Shown here piece after piece: positions 43,633 to 52,750 of a stretch of DNA of 64,000 nt (positions are counted from its first letter, which is position 1; each line of letters opens with the position of its first letter). The translations under genes were made by a program, and so were the position numbers. The notes under the pieces were generated by a model. It did not search any database and was not told the origin of the DNA. It saw only the letters and a list, made by a program, of their open reading frames with translations. Origin of the DNA: Promethearchaeota archaeon (GTDB lineage: Archaea > Asgardarchaeota > Lokiarchaeia > Sigyniarchaeales > SOKP01); assembly GCA_030603385.1 (NCBI GenBank), contig JAUVXW010000014.1, forward strand, positions 17,402 through 81,401, in the 5' to 3' direction.

Positions 43633-46080
43633 CTAATAGTTAAAATATAAGACTGATTCTCGAACTTTCCATATATCCCAGAAATAGTATCGCATTGGTT
43701 TATACGTCCAAGTTTCATACAAAGCTAATTGATCGTAAGCATGAGGACTTGGAACTCCCATGTAGTTGACAAATCCACTTTGCCCGGGTGGAATTACGTT
43801 GACTGCATGTGGTGCGGGTTTCCACCATCGATTCCACCCTCTTCCTTTTATCATTTCTGCTATCTGGTTATAGGTACCACGATTCATACCATGCATAGTT
43901 GGAGCTGGTAAAGCACCTTGTGCGCTAAATGTTACTGTTTGAATCGGAGTAAGCCAAGTTGACATGTCTGGTCCGTATTTTGATTGTAAGTATATAATGG
44001 CTTCTTTAAGTACTCGATTTATAACTTCATATTTCTCTTCGCCATTTAAATAATCATAGTATAATGGCAATTTTGAATCTACACCATCAAATACGTGTAT
44101 TAATGTACTTGTTCCTGCTCCTGCACCAGAAGGAATGTCATCGTCAAAAACTTCATTATCTATATTACGATACCATCTTTCGAAGATTGTAAGTCCTGGA
44201 TCATCATATGTAGCTGTAGGATCAGGCCAACTTGGATTTAATACATCATTGTAATGAAGGTTCCATCCTTCCAAGTATGGTAAAGCTGCTTGAATGTCAG
44301 GATCCATAGATGTGCTCGCTGCTTCAATTAGATCATCAAGAAAACTCATTGCAGGAATGTGATTGTATCCCGCATCCATGTTTATTCTATTCATATCTTC
44401 AAAAGAGATTTTATCATCAGATGCCAGAAGATCTTGTATTCGTTTGACACGATGCCCTTCACCCCAATCTGCTTCTCCATATGGCCAATCTGCTATTGGT
44501 TTATTATTCCAATTAGCAAGAAATCCTTGTTTTGGATCGATGCACTTAGGCATTTCACTAAATCCTGTAAGACCAACCCATTCTTCTTCACCCGTTCCGT
44601 ATAAAGGTAATCTGTCATCAATAGGTCGACCATCCCTTCCTGTTTCTGGTTTTATTGGAAATGTTCCAGCATGCCAAAATCCTACTCTTCCATGTCTATC
44701 CGCCCATAAGAAGTTATGATTCGGTTGTATTGTTTTAACAGCTTTTTGAAAATCCCAGATATTTCTTGCTTGTTGAAAGAGAGACCAACCTTCTTCTGCG
44801 GCCATCTCATTCTTATAGTATGGTGCTTTTATTGTGAAAGCAAGATGGTTAACCTCGTCAATAAAGAGTATCGGACCATGTACCGTACGATAGATCTCTT
44901 CTTCTCTAGTAGGTTCAAAAGGGGAATAAAATGTTTCAGTTCTGACTTCCATATCTATAAATTCACCATTATACAAGTATTGAGTATGATCAGTTGGATT
45001 TAGAGTTTCAATATAGGTATCCATTACATCTGAACCCCCAGTTGTAGATGTCCAAGCGCCGTCTTTACTAACACCAATTAATATTGAAGGTGATTGGGGC
45101 ATCATCATACCCACAGCATCAATACCAGCACCATGCAATCCCATTTCTAGGACAATCTGAGGAATTGTTTGACCCATTTGAGGCCCTCCTAATTCCATTG
45201 CATTGCGTGTTGTCGTCTTTTTTGGATGAACAACCCATGCGTTACTTCCAAATTTGGTTGGAATCCCAAGAGATTCGAATAATTGAGTTTGTCCCATTTG
45301 TATTTGTTCATATTCATTATACAATGTTCCAAAATTTCCAGGTAATTCCATCATGGGATTAGATATTTTATTGTTAGAAAATTTGCCTCCAGTACCAGGA
45401 ATTGTAACTTCAGCACCTGGATCTTGTTGAGGATAAAGATCATTAAACATCAACCATCCTTCCGTTTCTCCATGTGCCGCTTGCAATGCTTGCAATGCTG
45501 CAAAATATGAAAGTTCATTTCCACCAGTTCCGCCAAACCTCCAAGCCATCATAACCGTAACAACTACACTATCTTCGATAGAGAATGGTTCAAGCGGGAG
45601 TTCATATGCAAGATATTCTGCGGGAACAAGAGATGGATCTCCCCCCGCGAGGGCAGTTAAAGCTTCTGTAATATAGTAATTAATACCATCAATATATGCT
45701 AAATTCATTTCTTTTAACTTTGCTTTAGGGTTAATAGGTTCCCACTTATCAAAAATTTCTTTTAATTCTTCCCTACTATATCCTAATTTCCTTGTTTCAT
45801 AATCTTGATCAATAGTTGCCAAACCAAATTCCGCTAGATTTCCGAAAGCAGATCGTCTGTAGATATCTGCTTGCCATAATCTATCCTGAGCCATAGCGTA
45901 TCCTGCGCCAAAACCCAAACCCTCTTTAGTCTTTGCAAAAACATGCGGAACACCATAATCATCTCTAATAATTGTAATTCTTTTACGATTCCAGCCTTTA
46001 CATGCATAGACAGGAGATAATGGGATAAACAATAACAAGACCATTAATGACAGAGCAAGAACTGTTATTTTTTTTTTCAT
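43633..46080 (-). CDS. Secreted penicillin-acylase-family Ntn hydrolase
   Basis: 815 residues from the ATG at 46080 (KKKITVLALSLMVLLLFIPL is a signal peptide; the SPVYAC boundary resembles a lipobox). An in-frame ATG at 46131 adds 17 residues before it. The alpha subunit has RDDYGVPHVFAKT and GYAMAQDRLWQADIYRR; the Ser nucleophile is in KFGSNAWVVHP (Ser279 in this numbering), and NHNFLWADRHGRVGFWHAG and WNNKP (oxyanion Asn) follow. Enzymes of this family cleave beta-lactam side chains, N-acyl homoserine lactones or other N-acyl amides after self-cleavage. Likely acts outside the cell, on N-acyl amino acids or lactones. Monocistronic. Confidence 0.9.
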   Translation of the reverse strand: MKKKITVLALSLMVLLLFIPLSPVYACKGWNRKRITIIRDDYGVPHVFAKTKEGLGFGAGYAMAQDRLWQADIYRRSAFGNLAEFGLATIDQDYETRKLGYSREELKEIFDKWEPINPKAKLKEMNLAYIDGINYYITEALTALAGGDPSLVPAEYLAYELPLEPFSIEDSVVVTVMMAWRFGGTGGNELSYFAALQALQAAHGETEGWLMFNDLYPQQDPGAEVTIPGTGGKFSNNKISNPMMELPGNFGTLYNEYEQIQMGQTQLFESLGIPTKFGSNAWVVHPKKTTTRNAMELGGPQMGQTIPQIVLEMGLHGAGIDAVGMMMPQSPSILIGVSKDGAWTSTTGGSDVMDTYIETLNPTDHTQYLYNGEFIDMEVRTETFYSPFEPTREEEIYRTVHGPILFIDEVNHLAFTIKAPYYKNEMAAEEGWSLFQQARNIWDFQKAVKTIQPNHNFLWADRHGRVGFWHAGTFPIKPETGRDGRPIDDRLPLYGTGEEEWVGLTGFSEMPKCIDPKQGFLANWNNKPIADWPYGEADWGEGHRVKRIQDLLASDDKISFEDMNRINMDAGYNHIPAMSFLDDLIEAASTSMDPDIQAALPYLEGWNLHYNDVLNPSWPDPTATYDDPGLTIFERWYRNIDNEVFDDDIPSGAGAGTSTLIHVFDGVDSKLPLYYDYLNGEEKYEVINRVLKEAIIYLQSKYGPDMSTWLTPIQTVTFSAQGALPAPTMHGMNRGTYNQIAEMIKGRGWNRWWKPAPHAVNVIPPGQSGFVNYMGVPSPHAYDQLALYETWTYKPMRYYFWDIWKVRESVLYFNY

Positions 46081-46354
46081 TTTTTTGAGATCACTTTTTT
46101 TTGGATATTCATTTTTATAAAATTTATGCAAGTAATATGTTTGACACTTTAATATATAAATCTTCTTTTTTCGAAATTAAAGTTTAAAATATAAGTAGAT
46201 TTAGACAATTTTATAATGATAACTTAGTAAATGACATACTTTTAAGAAAATTAAATAAACTTGCATAATCCCCAAATTAATTTGAAAAAAGTTTAATGAA
46301 TCTTTTCATTTCATTTTATAGTAATCTGTTAATATAAGATAAATTTGAATCATC

Positions 46355-47611
46355 ATGCCAAGTTCTAAAGAGTATATTGATTTAGATAATGAATATTGCG
46401 CTCATAATTACCATCCTATTCCTGTTGTGATATCAAGAGCAGAAGGGGTTTGGGTTTATGATCCAGAAGGAAAGAAGTATTTGGACTGTTTATCAGCATA
46501 TTCAAGCCAGAATACGGGGCATTGTCATCCCGAAATTATCGCAGCTTTAAAAGAACAGGCAGATATTGTTACCCTAACTTCGCGGGCATTTCATAATGAT
46601 TTAATGGGTCCATTTTTGAAAATGTTAGCCGAAGTTGTGGGCCCACACATCAACGATCCAACAAATTCGGGTATAATGAGCATTCCTATGAACACAGGAA
46701 CTGAAGCAGTTTCAACGGGATTAAAAGTAGCTAGAGCATGGGGTTATATTAAGAAAAAAATCCCAAAAAACGAAGCTAAGATAATTGTCTGCAGAAATAA
46801 TTTTCATGGAAGGACAATTACTATTGTAGGTTTTAGTTCTGATATTTCAGTTCGCTATCATGAAAATTTTGGACCATATACCCCGGGATTTATCATGATA
46901 CCGTATGGAGATGCTAAAGAATTAAAGAATACAATTTTAGATTTAGGACCTGAAAAAGTTGCTGCTTTTTTGTTTGAGCCCATTCAAGGCGAAGCGGGAG
47001 TAAATATCCCTCCAGAAGGATATTTAAAAAAGGTTAGAGAAATTTGCACAAAATATAATGTTTTGATGGTATTAGACGAGATTCAGACTGGTTTTTGTCG
47101 AACTGGAGAATTTTTTGCATGTGATCATGAGAAGGTGAAGCCAGATATGTTATTGTTGGGTAAAGCTCTAGGAGGTGGGGTTTATCCTGTTTCTGCATGT
47201 GTGGCGACTAAAGAAATAATAGGTCCTGATGTAATTAAACCTGGTACTCACGGGAGCACTTTCGGTGGAAACCCATTAGCATGTGCTGTAGCAATGAAAT
47301 CTATAGACATTCATTTACGCGAAAATCTCGCTGAACGAGCAAAAGAGATGGGTGCTTATTTTATTAAGAGACTCAAAGAGGTTGCAGAAAAAAAAACAAA
47401 AATTCCAATCAAAGACATAAGGGGAAAAGGACTACTGGTTGCTGTTGAATTTGCTGAAGATGCAAGGTATATTGTTGAAGAATTAAAAAATAATGGAATT
47501 TTAGCAAAAGATACTCATTCTACAACAATTAGGTTTGCTCCTCCATTGGTTATTACACGAGAAGAAATTGATTGGGCTATTGAAATTATTGAAAAAGTAC
47601 TCATCATGTAA
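46355..47611 (+). CDS. rocD: Ornithine aminotransferase (ornithine-oxo-acid transaminase)
   Basis: 418 residues, class III PLP fold. The N-terminal HNYHPIPVVISRAEGVWVYDPEG and LSAYSSQNTGHCHP are the RocD form; FNNFHGRT-type loop is NNFHGRTITIVGFSSD, the PLP-Asp lies in LDEIQTGFCRTG and the Schiff-base Lys in LLGKALGGGVYPVS. It converts ornithine and 2-oxoglutarate to glutamate semialdehyde and glutamate. Nearby genes for an OTC-like enzyme and carbamate kinase on the other strand suit ornithine metabolism. Divergent from the acylase. Confidence 0.88.
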   Translation: MPSSKEYIDLDNEYCAHNYHPIPVVISRAEGVWVYDPEGKKYLDCLSAYSSQNTGHCHPEIIAALKEQADIVTLTSRAFHNDLMGPFLKMLAEVVGPHINDPTNSGIMSIPMNTGTEAVSTGLKVARAWGYIKKKIPKNEAKIIVCRNNFHGRTITIVGFSSDISVRYHENFGPYTPGFIMIPYGDAKELKNTILDLGPEKVAAFLFEPIQGEAGVNIPPEGYLKKVREICTKYNVLMVLDEIQTGFCRTGEFFACDHEKVKPDMLLLGKALGGGVYPVSACVATKEIIGPDVIKPGTHGSTFGGNPLACAVAMKSIDIHLRENLAERAKEMGAYFIKRLKEVAEKKTKIPIKDIRGKGLLVAVEFAEDARYIVEELKNNGILAKDTHSTTIRFAPPLVITREEIDWAIEIIEKVLIM

Positions 47612-47672
47612 ATTTCAACTTTTAAGGTTAATTCCTAACTTTTTAATTCTTATTTAATTTTTTCCTCTTAGC

Positions 47673-48629
47673 GTGAGCAACAATAATTTAAAAAAAGGAC
47701 TTACTTTCGGATTAATTGGAGTCTTTTTAATAGGTCTGCAGCCGGTTATTTCCAACGCACGACCTTCAATTATCGATCCCTTTATTTTTGCTGCTATGAC
47801 AGCTCTAGTTGAAGCATTAATCTTCTTACCATTGTACCTCATTGAAAGAAGAGGATTAATTCAAAATAAGAATAAAGGATTTGATTTACAAATTAGAGAT
47901 TTATTGTTGAACGGGTGGAAGAAAAAGAAAAATTTATATCTCCTTATTACAATAGGCATTATCTTTAGCGTTGTTCCTGTCCTTTTATATATAGGTTTCG
48001 AAATAGCAGGAGCGATCAATAGTTCTCTTGTATTGAAAAGTGAAATAATATTCGCATTAATTTTTGGATCAATAATTCTCAAAGAAAAAAGAATCTCTAA
48101 AGTACAAATTATATTTTGTTTGGTTCTATTCTTCGGATTACTCCTTGCAATTACTCAAGGTTCATTTAATTTATTAGAATTTAACTTAGGTGTGATTATC
48201 TTAACCATAAGTGTTGCTCTATTTACATTTATTCATACGTTTACAAAAGCTGCATTTGATAGAAATGAAATATTTCCTACCCAAGTTGTTTTTGTGAGAA
48301 ACCTGATGAGTGGATTAATCTTATTTATATTATATCTATTTATTTTCCCTCTTGAAAATGTGCTGCTCATGTTTAATTTTCAAAACTTCATATTTATTTT
48401 GTTAATGGGTGTTGATTACGGTTTTAGCCTATTTCTTTGGTATAAAACCTTGACTTATATAGAAATAGGGAAGGCAAGTATCGTCAATTCTTTAACACCT
48501 ATAATATCAGCCTTTTTTGCTTGGATGATTCTGGGTGAGATATTTACTATATTCCACCTATTTGGTACTATAATCGTCATTCTTTCAATTTATATTATCG
48601 TGAGAGAGAAAGAAGTCTCAAAAATATAA
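47673..48629 (+). CDS. EamA/DMT superfamily transporter
   Basis: 318 residues, GTG start, about ten transmembrane helices in two EamA repeats. Repeat 1 ends ALIFGSIILKEKR and repeat 2 ends AFFAWMILGEIFT, both with the family E-x-x-(3-4) pattern. A charged loop of about 25 residues sits after helix 2 (LIQNKNKGFDLQIRDLL). Likely an exporter of amino acids or other metabolites in the cytoplasmic membrane. It follows rocD by 61 nt on the same strand; joint expression is possible. Confidence 0.85.
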   Translation: MSNNNLKKGLTFGLIGVFLIGLQPVISNARPSIIDPFIFAAMTALVEALIFLPLYLIERRGLIQNKNKGFDLQIRDLLLNGWKKKKNLYLLITIGIIFSVVPVLLYIGFEIAGAINSSLVLKSEIIFALIFGSIILKEKRISKVQIIFCLVLFFGLLLAITQGSFNLLEFNLGVIILTISVALFTFIHTFTKAAFDRNEIFPTQVVFVRNLMSGLILFILYLFIFPLENVLLMFNFQNFIFILLMGVDYGFSLFLWYKTLTYIEIGKASIVNSLTPIISAFFAWMILGEIFTIFHLFGTIIVILSIYIIVREKEVSKI

Positions 48630-48728
48630 TGTTAAAACTTATTAAAGATAGATCTGATTTCGACTGATAAAACTATGATTTTATTTCAAATATTTAATAT
48701 GTAAGGTTTTCTTAAGTTTAGATAGGTC

Positions 48729-49250
48729 ATGAAAACAAATTTTTCTCAAGCGAAGAGTTGGATTGCTTCTTCGATTAATGATATAAAAAGAGTATTAAAT
48801 GACCTTAGTTTAAAGGATTTCTCCCGTGTTGCCTTTACAAGTCAATTCGCTGTAGAAAAACTAAATAAAGCGATTTTGAGTTTAATTGGAATAAAAATTG
48901 AAAAAACACATAATCCATCAGAAATATTAAAGGAAGTTTTTATAGATGAGGAAACTTTAAGTATTGATGAAAAAGCAAGAGAATGGATAGAAATTATTAT
49001 CCGAAATTCTGAGTTCTTTGAAAGGCAAGGTACAAAAACACGATATGGGATAATTGAGGGTGATAAAATAAGATTTCCCGAGGAAATATATAGTTCCTTT
49101 GAAGATATTCATAATTTTCTCGAAAATCTTAAAACTATAATTAATATGTATATAAAGCTTATGAAGGAAACTTTCAGACTCTCTAAGAAGGAATTTGAAT
49201 CAATAGAAGTGTTAAAAGAATTAGAAGGTGAAATAAGTAAATGGATATAA
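48729..49250 (+). CDS. HEPN-domain protein (toxin-type partner of MNT gene)
   Basis: 173 residues, all alpha. AKSWIASSINDIKRVLNDLSLKDFSRVAFTSQFAVEKLNKAIL, in parts, is the HEPN first half; TRYGI follows near residue 99. The typical Rx4-6H is not clear, but the R-x-Y form in KTRYG may be functional. It overlaps the next gene (ATG at 49241, stop at 49248-49250), the canonical HEPN-MNT operon order. Its C-terminal 40 residues extend beyond the usual HEPN length. Confidence 0.8.
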   Translation: MKTNFSQAKSWIASSINDIKRVLNDLSLKDFSRVAFTSQFAVEKLNKAILSLIGIKIEKTHNPSEILKEVFIDEETLSIDEKAREWIEIIIRNSEFFERQGTKTRYGIIEGDKIRFPEEIYSSFEDIHNFLENLKTIINMYIKLMKETFRLSKKEFESIEVLKELEGEISKWI

Positions 49251-49729
49251 ATCTCTCTTTTATAAAAAATGAATATTTTTTAAGAAAGTTAGAAAATTGT
49301 ATTAATCAATTATTTCGCATAAAGAAAGAAATACAAGGAATAATATTATTTGGTTCTTTAGCTAGGGACAAAGCGATTTATTCTGCTAAAAAAATAAGTG
49401 ATATTGATATAATTGTTATTTTTAAGGATAATCAACTCCCAAAAAACCATAATGAAAGAATTAATCTTCAAATTAAACTAATGGATTTAAAAGAATTAGG
49501 TTTTGATTCTTTATGGATGACAGAATCCGAATTTAAAAACTTAGTTCAAATTAAAGCTGACATGATTTTAGACGTTTTAAATGAGGGAATTGTCTTATAT
49601 GATCCATATAGCTTAATAAATGAACAAAAAGGCAAATTATTTAAAGAATTAGAAGAAAAAGGTGTAATCAAACGTGAACATTATTGGATATGGCCTTTAA
49701 AAAATCTTGGAGATGAAATTGAGTGGTAG
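49241..49729 (+). CDS. MNT-type nucleotidyltransferase (antitoxin)
   Basis: 162 residues. LFGSLARDKAIYSAKKISDIDIIV gives GS at 38-39 and Asp at 54 and 56, a full nucleotidyltransferase motif with a slightly longer loop than in the other two MNT genes. The C-terminal extension (EREHYWIWPLKN-like) is helical. It overlaps the HEPN gene by 10 nt. It is one of three MNT/HEPN pairs in the window; the loop lengths differ, so they are not recent copies. Confidence 0.85.
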   Translation: MDINLSFIKNEYFLRKLENCINQLFRIKKEIQGIILFGSLARDKAIYSAKKISDIDIIVIFKDNQLPKNHNERINLQIKLMDLKELGFDSLWMTESEFKNLVQIKADMILDVLNEGIVLYDPYSLINEQKGKLFKELEEKGVIKREHYWIWPLKNLGDEIEW

Positions 49730-49812
49730 AAATTAACTTCCTATTATGGTTTTAAGAATTCCTTTTTAAAAAGTTAAGACTTAATAATCATATATTTTTT
49801 TCTACTAATATT

Positions 49813-50754
49813 ATGAAATTTGGGTATTTTGTAAGAAGTACAGTTTTTACTTATCCTGAAGTTAGAGATTTATCAATAAAAGTAGACAAATTAGGATTTG
49901 ACTCGATTCATGTAAATGATCATTTTCTAGGTATGGATGCGAGGCAAGATAGAAAAGAACCAATGTTAGATGCTATGATGTTACTGACAGCGTTAGCTGT
50001 GGAAACAAAGAAGGTAAAACTTGGTCAAATTGTGTTATGTAATTCTTTTCGAAATCCAGCATATCTCGCTAAAATGATTTCAACGCTTGATAATGTTTCC
50101 AATGGGCGAGCTTTATTGTGGATTGGGGCAGGATGGTTTGAAGAAGAATACAAAGCATATGGCTACCCTTTTCCCTCACCTAAAAGAAGAGTTGATGAGC
50201 TCGAGGAATCGTTGACAATGTATAAAAAGATATTTACTGAAGAAGAGACTGATTTTAAGGGAAACTTTTGGGAGTTAATACGACATAGAAATTTTCCTAA
50301 ACCCATTCAAAAACCTTATCCACAAATAGTAGTTGGAACTACAGGGAAGAGAATGACTGACATTGCCTGTAAAGAAGCAGATGGGGTAAATTTAGACTTA
50401 TGGTATGCTCCAAATATGGAAGATATTCCTCCAAGGATTTCTTATATTAATGAAAGGTTACAAAAACACAATCGTGATCCTTCTGAGTTTGAAATATCTC
50501 TATTCACTGCTATTACTATTGTCAATAGTCAAGAAAAACTCGACGATCTTGTAGAAAGAATAATAAAAAGAACTAGTGGGGATAAGAAACTCACTAAAGA
50601 ACATATTCTGAAAAATCATTATGTAGGTTTCCCTGAAGATTTAAAGGAAAAGATGACCAGATTAGAAAATATGGGGATTAAAAAAATAGTAACCTGGATC
50701 CGAAGATCTGACTTCGAAGATTCAATAGAAGTTTTTAGTAAAAAGGTAAGGTAA
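49813..50754 (+). CDS. LLM-class (luciferase-like) F420/flavin-dependent oxidoreductase
   Basis: 313 residues. KFGYFVRSTVFTYPEV, DSIHVNDHFLG, KVKLGQIVLCNSFRNPAYLAKM, NGRALLWIGAGWFEEEY and PFPSPKRRVDELEESL are the LLM TIM-barrel marks; members with this GAGW-EEY-YG pattern generally use F420. Reaction may be F420-dependent oxidation/reduction of a small substrate; unknown. The stop abuts the stop of the convergent carbamate kinase gene (50754/50755). Confidence 0.88.
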   Translation: MKFGYFVRSTVFTYPEVRDLSIKVDKLGFDSIHVNDHFLGMDARQDRKEPMLDAMMLLTALAVETKKVKLGQIVLCNSFRNPAYLAKMISTLDNVSNGRALLWIGAGWFEEEYKAYGYPFPSPKRRVDELEESLTMYKKIFTEEETDFKGNFWELIRHRNFPKPIQKPYPQIVVGTTGKRMTDIACKEADGVNLDLWYAPNMEDIPPRISYINERLQKHNRDPSEFEISLFTAITIVNSQEKLDDLVERIIKRTSGDKKLTKEHILKNHYVGFPEDLKEKMTRLENMGIKKIVTWIRRSDFEDSIEVFSKKVR

Positions 50755-51669
50755 TTAATTCTGTTTATATATCTCTGTTCCAGCTTTTCCTTCTAATGCT
50801 TCTATTATTTTATCAATAGAAGTTATTATTGCTCTTTCACCACCTGATTCCAAGAAATTTATTACGGCTTGAATTTTTGGCCCCATGCTTCCTGCTGGAA
50901 ATTGTCCTTCTTCTAAATACTTTTTTGCTTCAGAGATTGATAATCTATCTAATTCTTGTTGGTTTGGGTTTCCATAATTAAGAGAAACTCTTTCAACATC
51001 AGTAGCGATCAATAAAATATCAGCATTAATTTGTTCAGCCAATTTAGCACTAGCCAAATCTTTATCAATGACAGCTTCAACACCATACAGTCTTTTTTTC
51101 TCTTTTATTACAGGAATACCCCCACCCCCACAAGCAATTACTATCCAACTACCTAATTCCATTAATTTGTTTATCTCACGCCACTGATAGATTTTTATAG
51201 GTTTTGGAGAAGGTACAACACGCCGATAACCTTTTGCAGTTTTTACATATCCTGGTTTTGGAACATCATAAGCAGGGCCAATTGGTTTAGTGGGATTAAA
51301 AAAGGCGGGATCCTCAGCATCTACCTTGACATACGTAAGAACAGTAATAAAGAGTTTTTCTTCATCAAGACCAATTTTCATTAATTCTTCATCAAGAGTA
51401 GATTCAATCATAAAACCAATCTGACCTTGCGTTTCAGCAACTAATATTTGTAAGGGCCTTTTCGAAACTGCTTTAGTCGCTTCTTGTTGTAGTAATAAGT
51501 TACCAACTTGTGGTCCATTACCATGAGTTATGATAATATTATATTCCTTTGCTAATTCTGCAATTTGACTAATTGGTACTTGTAAATTTCGAAATTGCTC
51601 TTCAGTTGTACCTTCATCACCAAATTTGATTAAAGCATTACCGCCTAGTGCAACAATCAATGTTTTCAA
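50755..51669 (-). CDS. arcC: Carbamate kinase
   Basis: 304 residues. The amino-acid-kinase fold starts VALGGNALIKFGD, then ITHGNGPQVGNLLLQQE, VVPSPKP, IACGGGGIPVI and FPAGSMGPKIQA, all diagnostic for carbamate kinase. It turns carbamoyl phosphate and ADP into ATP, CO2 and NH3 in the cytoplasm. It is the last gene of the minus-strand string after the carbamoyltransferase (65 nt), so the pair can make ATP from citrulline-like substrates. Confidence 0.93.
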   Translation of the reverse strand: MKTLIVALGGNALIKFGDEGTTEEQFRNLQVPISQIAELAKEYNIIITHGNGPQVGNLLLQQEATKAVSKRPLQILVAETQGQIGFMIESTLDEELMKIGLDEEKLFITVLTYVKVDAEDPAFFNPTKPIGPAYDVPKPGYVKTAKGYRRVVPSPKPIKIYQWREINKLMELGSWIVIACGGGGIPVIKEKKRLYGVEAVIDKDLASAKLAEQINADILLIATDVERVSLNYGNPNQQELDRLSISEAKKYLEEGQFPAGSMGPKIQAVINFLESGGERAIITSIDKIIEALEGKAGTEIYKQN

Positions 51670-51734
51670 TTAATAAACCTCTAGGTAAAATTACATAAAA
51701 GTAAATGAAAAATAGATAATATTTAGCTTATTAT

Positions 51735-52667
51735 TTAAAATTTTTCTTGTAAAAAGAGCATAATTGCTTTTTGAATGTGTAAGCGATTTTCTGCTTGATC
51801 AAACACAATTGATTGAGGACCATCAATAACTTCAGCTGTTTGTTCATATTCTCTCATGGCAGGTAAACAATTCATAAATGCCGCATCTGGCCTCGCAGCT
51901 TTCATTATCGATGATGTAACTTGATAAGGCATAAAGGCTTTTTTCCGTTCTTCTTCTTGTTCTTGTGGAATCCCATAGCTCATCCAGCTATCAGTATAAA
52001 TTATATCAGTGTCTCTAGCAGCTTCAAATGCATCATGAACTACTTTTACCTCAGCACCACTACTTTTTGAAAGTTCTAACACTTCATCTATGACCAATTG
52101 TTCAGGTGAATAATCAGGATTTTTAGGACAGGCAACATCCATCCTCAAACCAAACATAGCACACATCCTCATTAAATCATATGTTACATTATTATTAGCA
52201 TCTCCAAAATAGGATAATTTAAAGTTATCAAGTCTTCCCTTTTTTTCGTTGATTGTTTGAAAATCTCCAAGAACCTGGCATGGATGCGCAAAATCGTCAA
52301 GCATGTTAATTACTGGTACATCAGCATATTTAGCGAGATCCCAAATGTCTTGCCTTTTGAAGACACGAGCAGCGATTATATTGACGAACCTCGATGCGAC
52401 TTTTGCAGTATCGCTAATGTTTTCTTTTTTGCCCAATGGAGAATCTTTAATTGAATAGAATATAGCGTGTCCTCCTAATTGTTGCATGCCTGTTTCAAAA
52501 GAAATTCGAGTTCTTAAGGATGGTTTTTCAAATAGCATCAAAAGCGTTTCTCCTTCTAAGGCAGAGTTATATTTTTTAGGATTTTTCTTAATCTCAATAG
52601 ATTTATTAATAACCTTCTCGCACTCTTCTTTTGAAAAATCTGAGACTTTTAATAAATGTCGAACCAT
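51735..52667 (-). CDS. Ornithine-carbamoyltransferase-like enzyme (atypical amine-binding loops)
   Basis: 310 residues from the ATG at 52667 (MVRHLLKVSDFS); a TTG three codons upstream is also in frame. Carbamoyl-phosphate motifs are FEKPSLRTRISFE and DDFAHPCQVLGD; the C-terminal domain has TDSWMSYGIPQE and FMNCLPAMRE. Canonical OTC has D-x3-S-M-G and HCLP, so Met to Tyr and His to Asn changes sit in the ornithine-binding loops. Length is normal for OTC. Together with arcC it could run in the catabolic direction, releasing carbamoyl phosphate. Substrate may be ornithine or another amine. Confidence 0.85.
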   Translation of the reverse strand: MVRHLLKVSDFSKEECEKVINKSIEIKKNPKKYNSALEGETLLMLFEKPSLRTRISFETGMQQLGGHAIFYSIKDSPLGKKENISDTAKVASRFVNIIAARVFKRQDIWDLAKYADVPVINMLDDFAHPCQVLGDFQTINEKKGRLDNFKLSYFGDANNNVTYDLMRMCAMFGLRMDVACPKNPDYSPEQLVIDEVLELSKSSGAEVKVVHDAFEAARDTDIIYTDSWMSYGIPQEQEEERKKAFMPYQVTSSIMKAARPDAAFMNCLPAMREYEQTAEVIDGPQSIVFDQAENRLHIQKAIMLFLQEKF

Positions 52668-52750
52668 TTTTAACAATAAGTAATATTTATATACACTTGA
52701 ATATAAAAAAGAAAGATTAGATTTAAGTCAAGATATATGCTTATTTATTT

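Noticed and set aside
44359..45362. Several plus-strand frames of 80-118 codons inside the acylase gene
   Set aside because: Overlapping antisense frames without family features; the acylase frame is convincing over its full length.
12465..47611. The three class III aminotransferases as one duplicated family
   Set aside because: They differ in signature loops (GABA-type, GSA-AM-type, RocD-type), so they are separate acquisitions rather than local duplicates.
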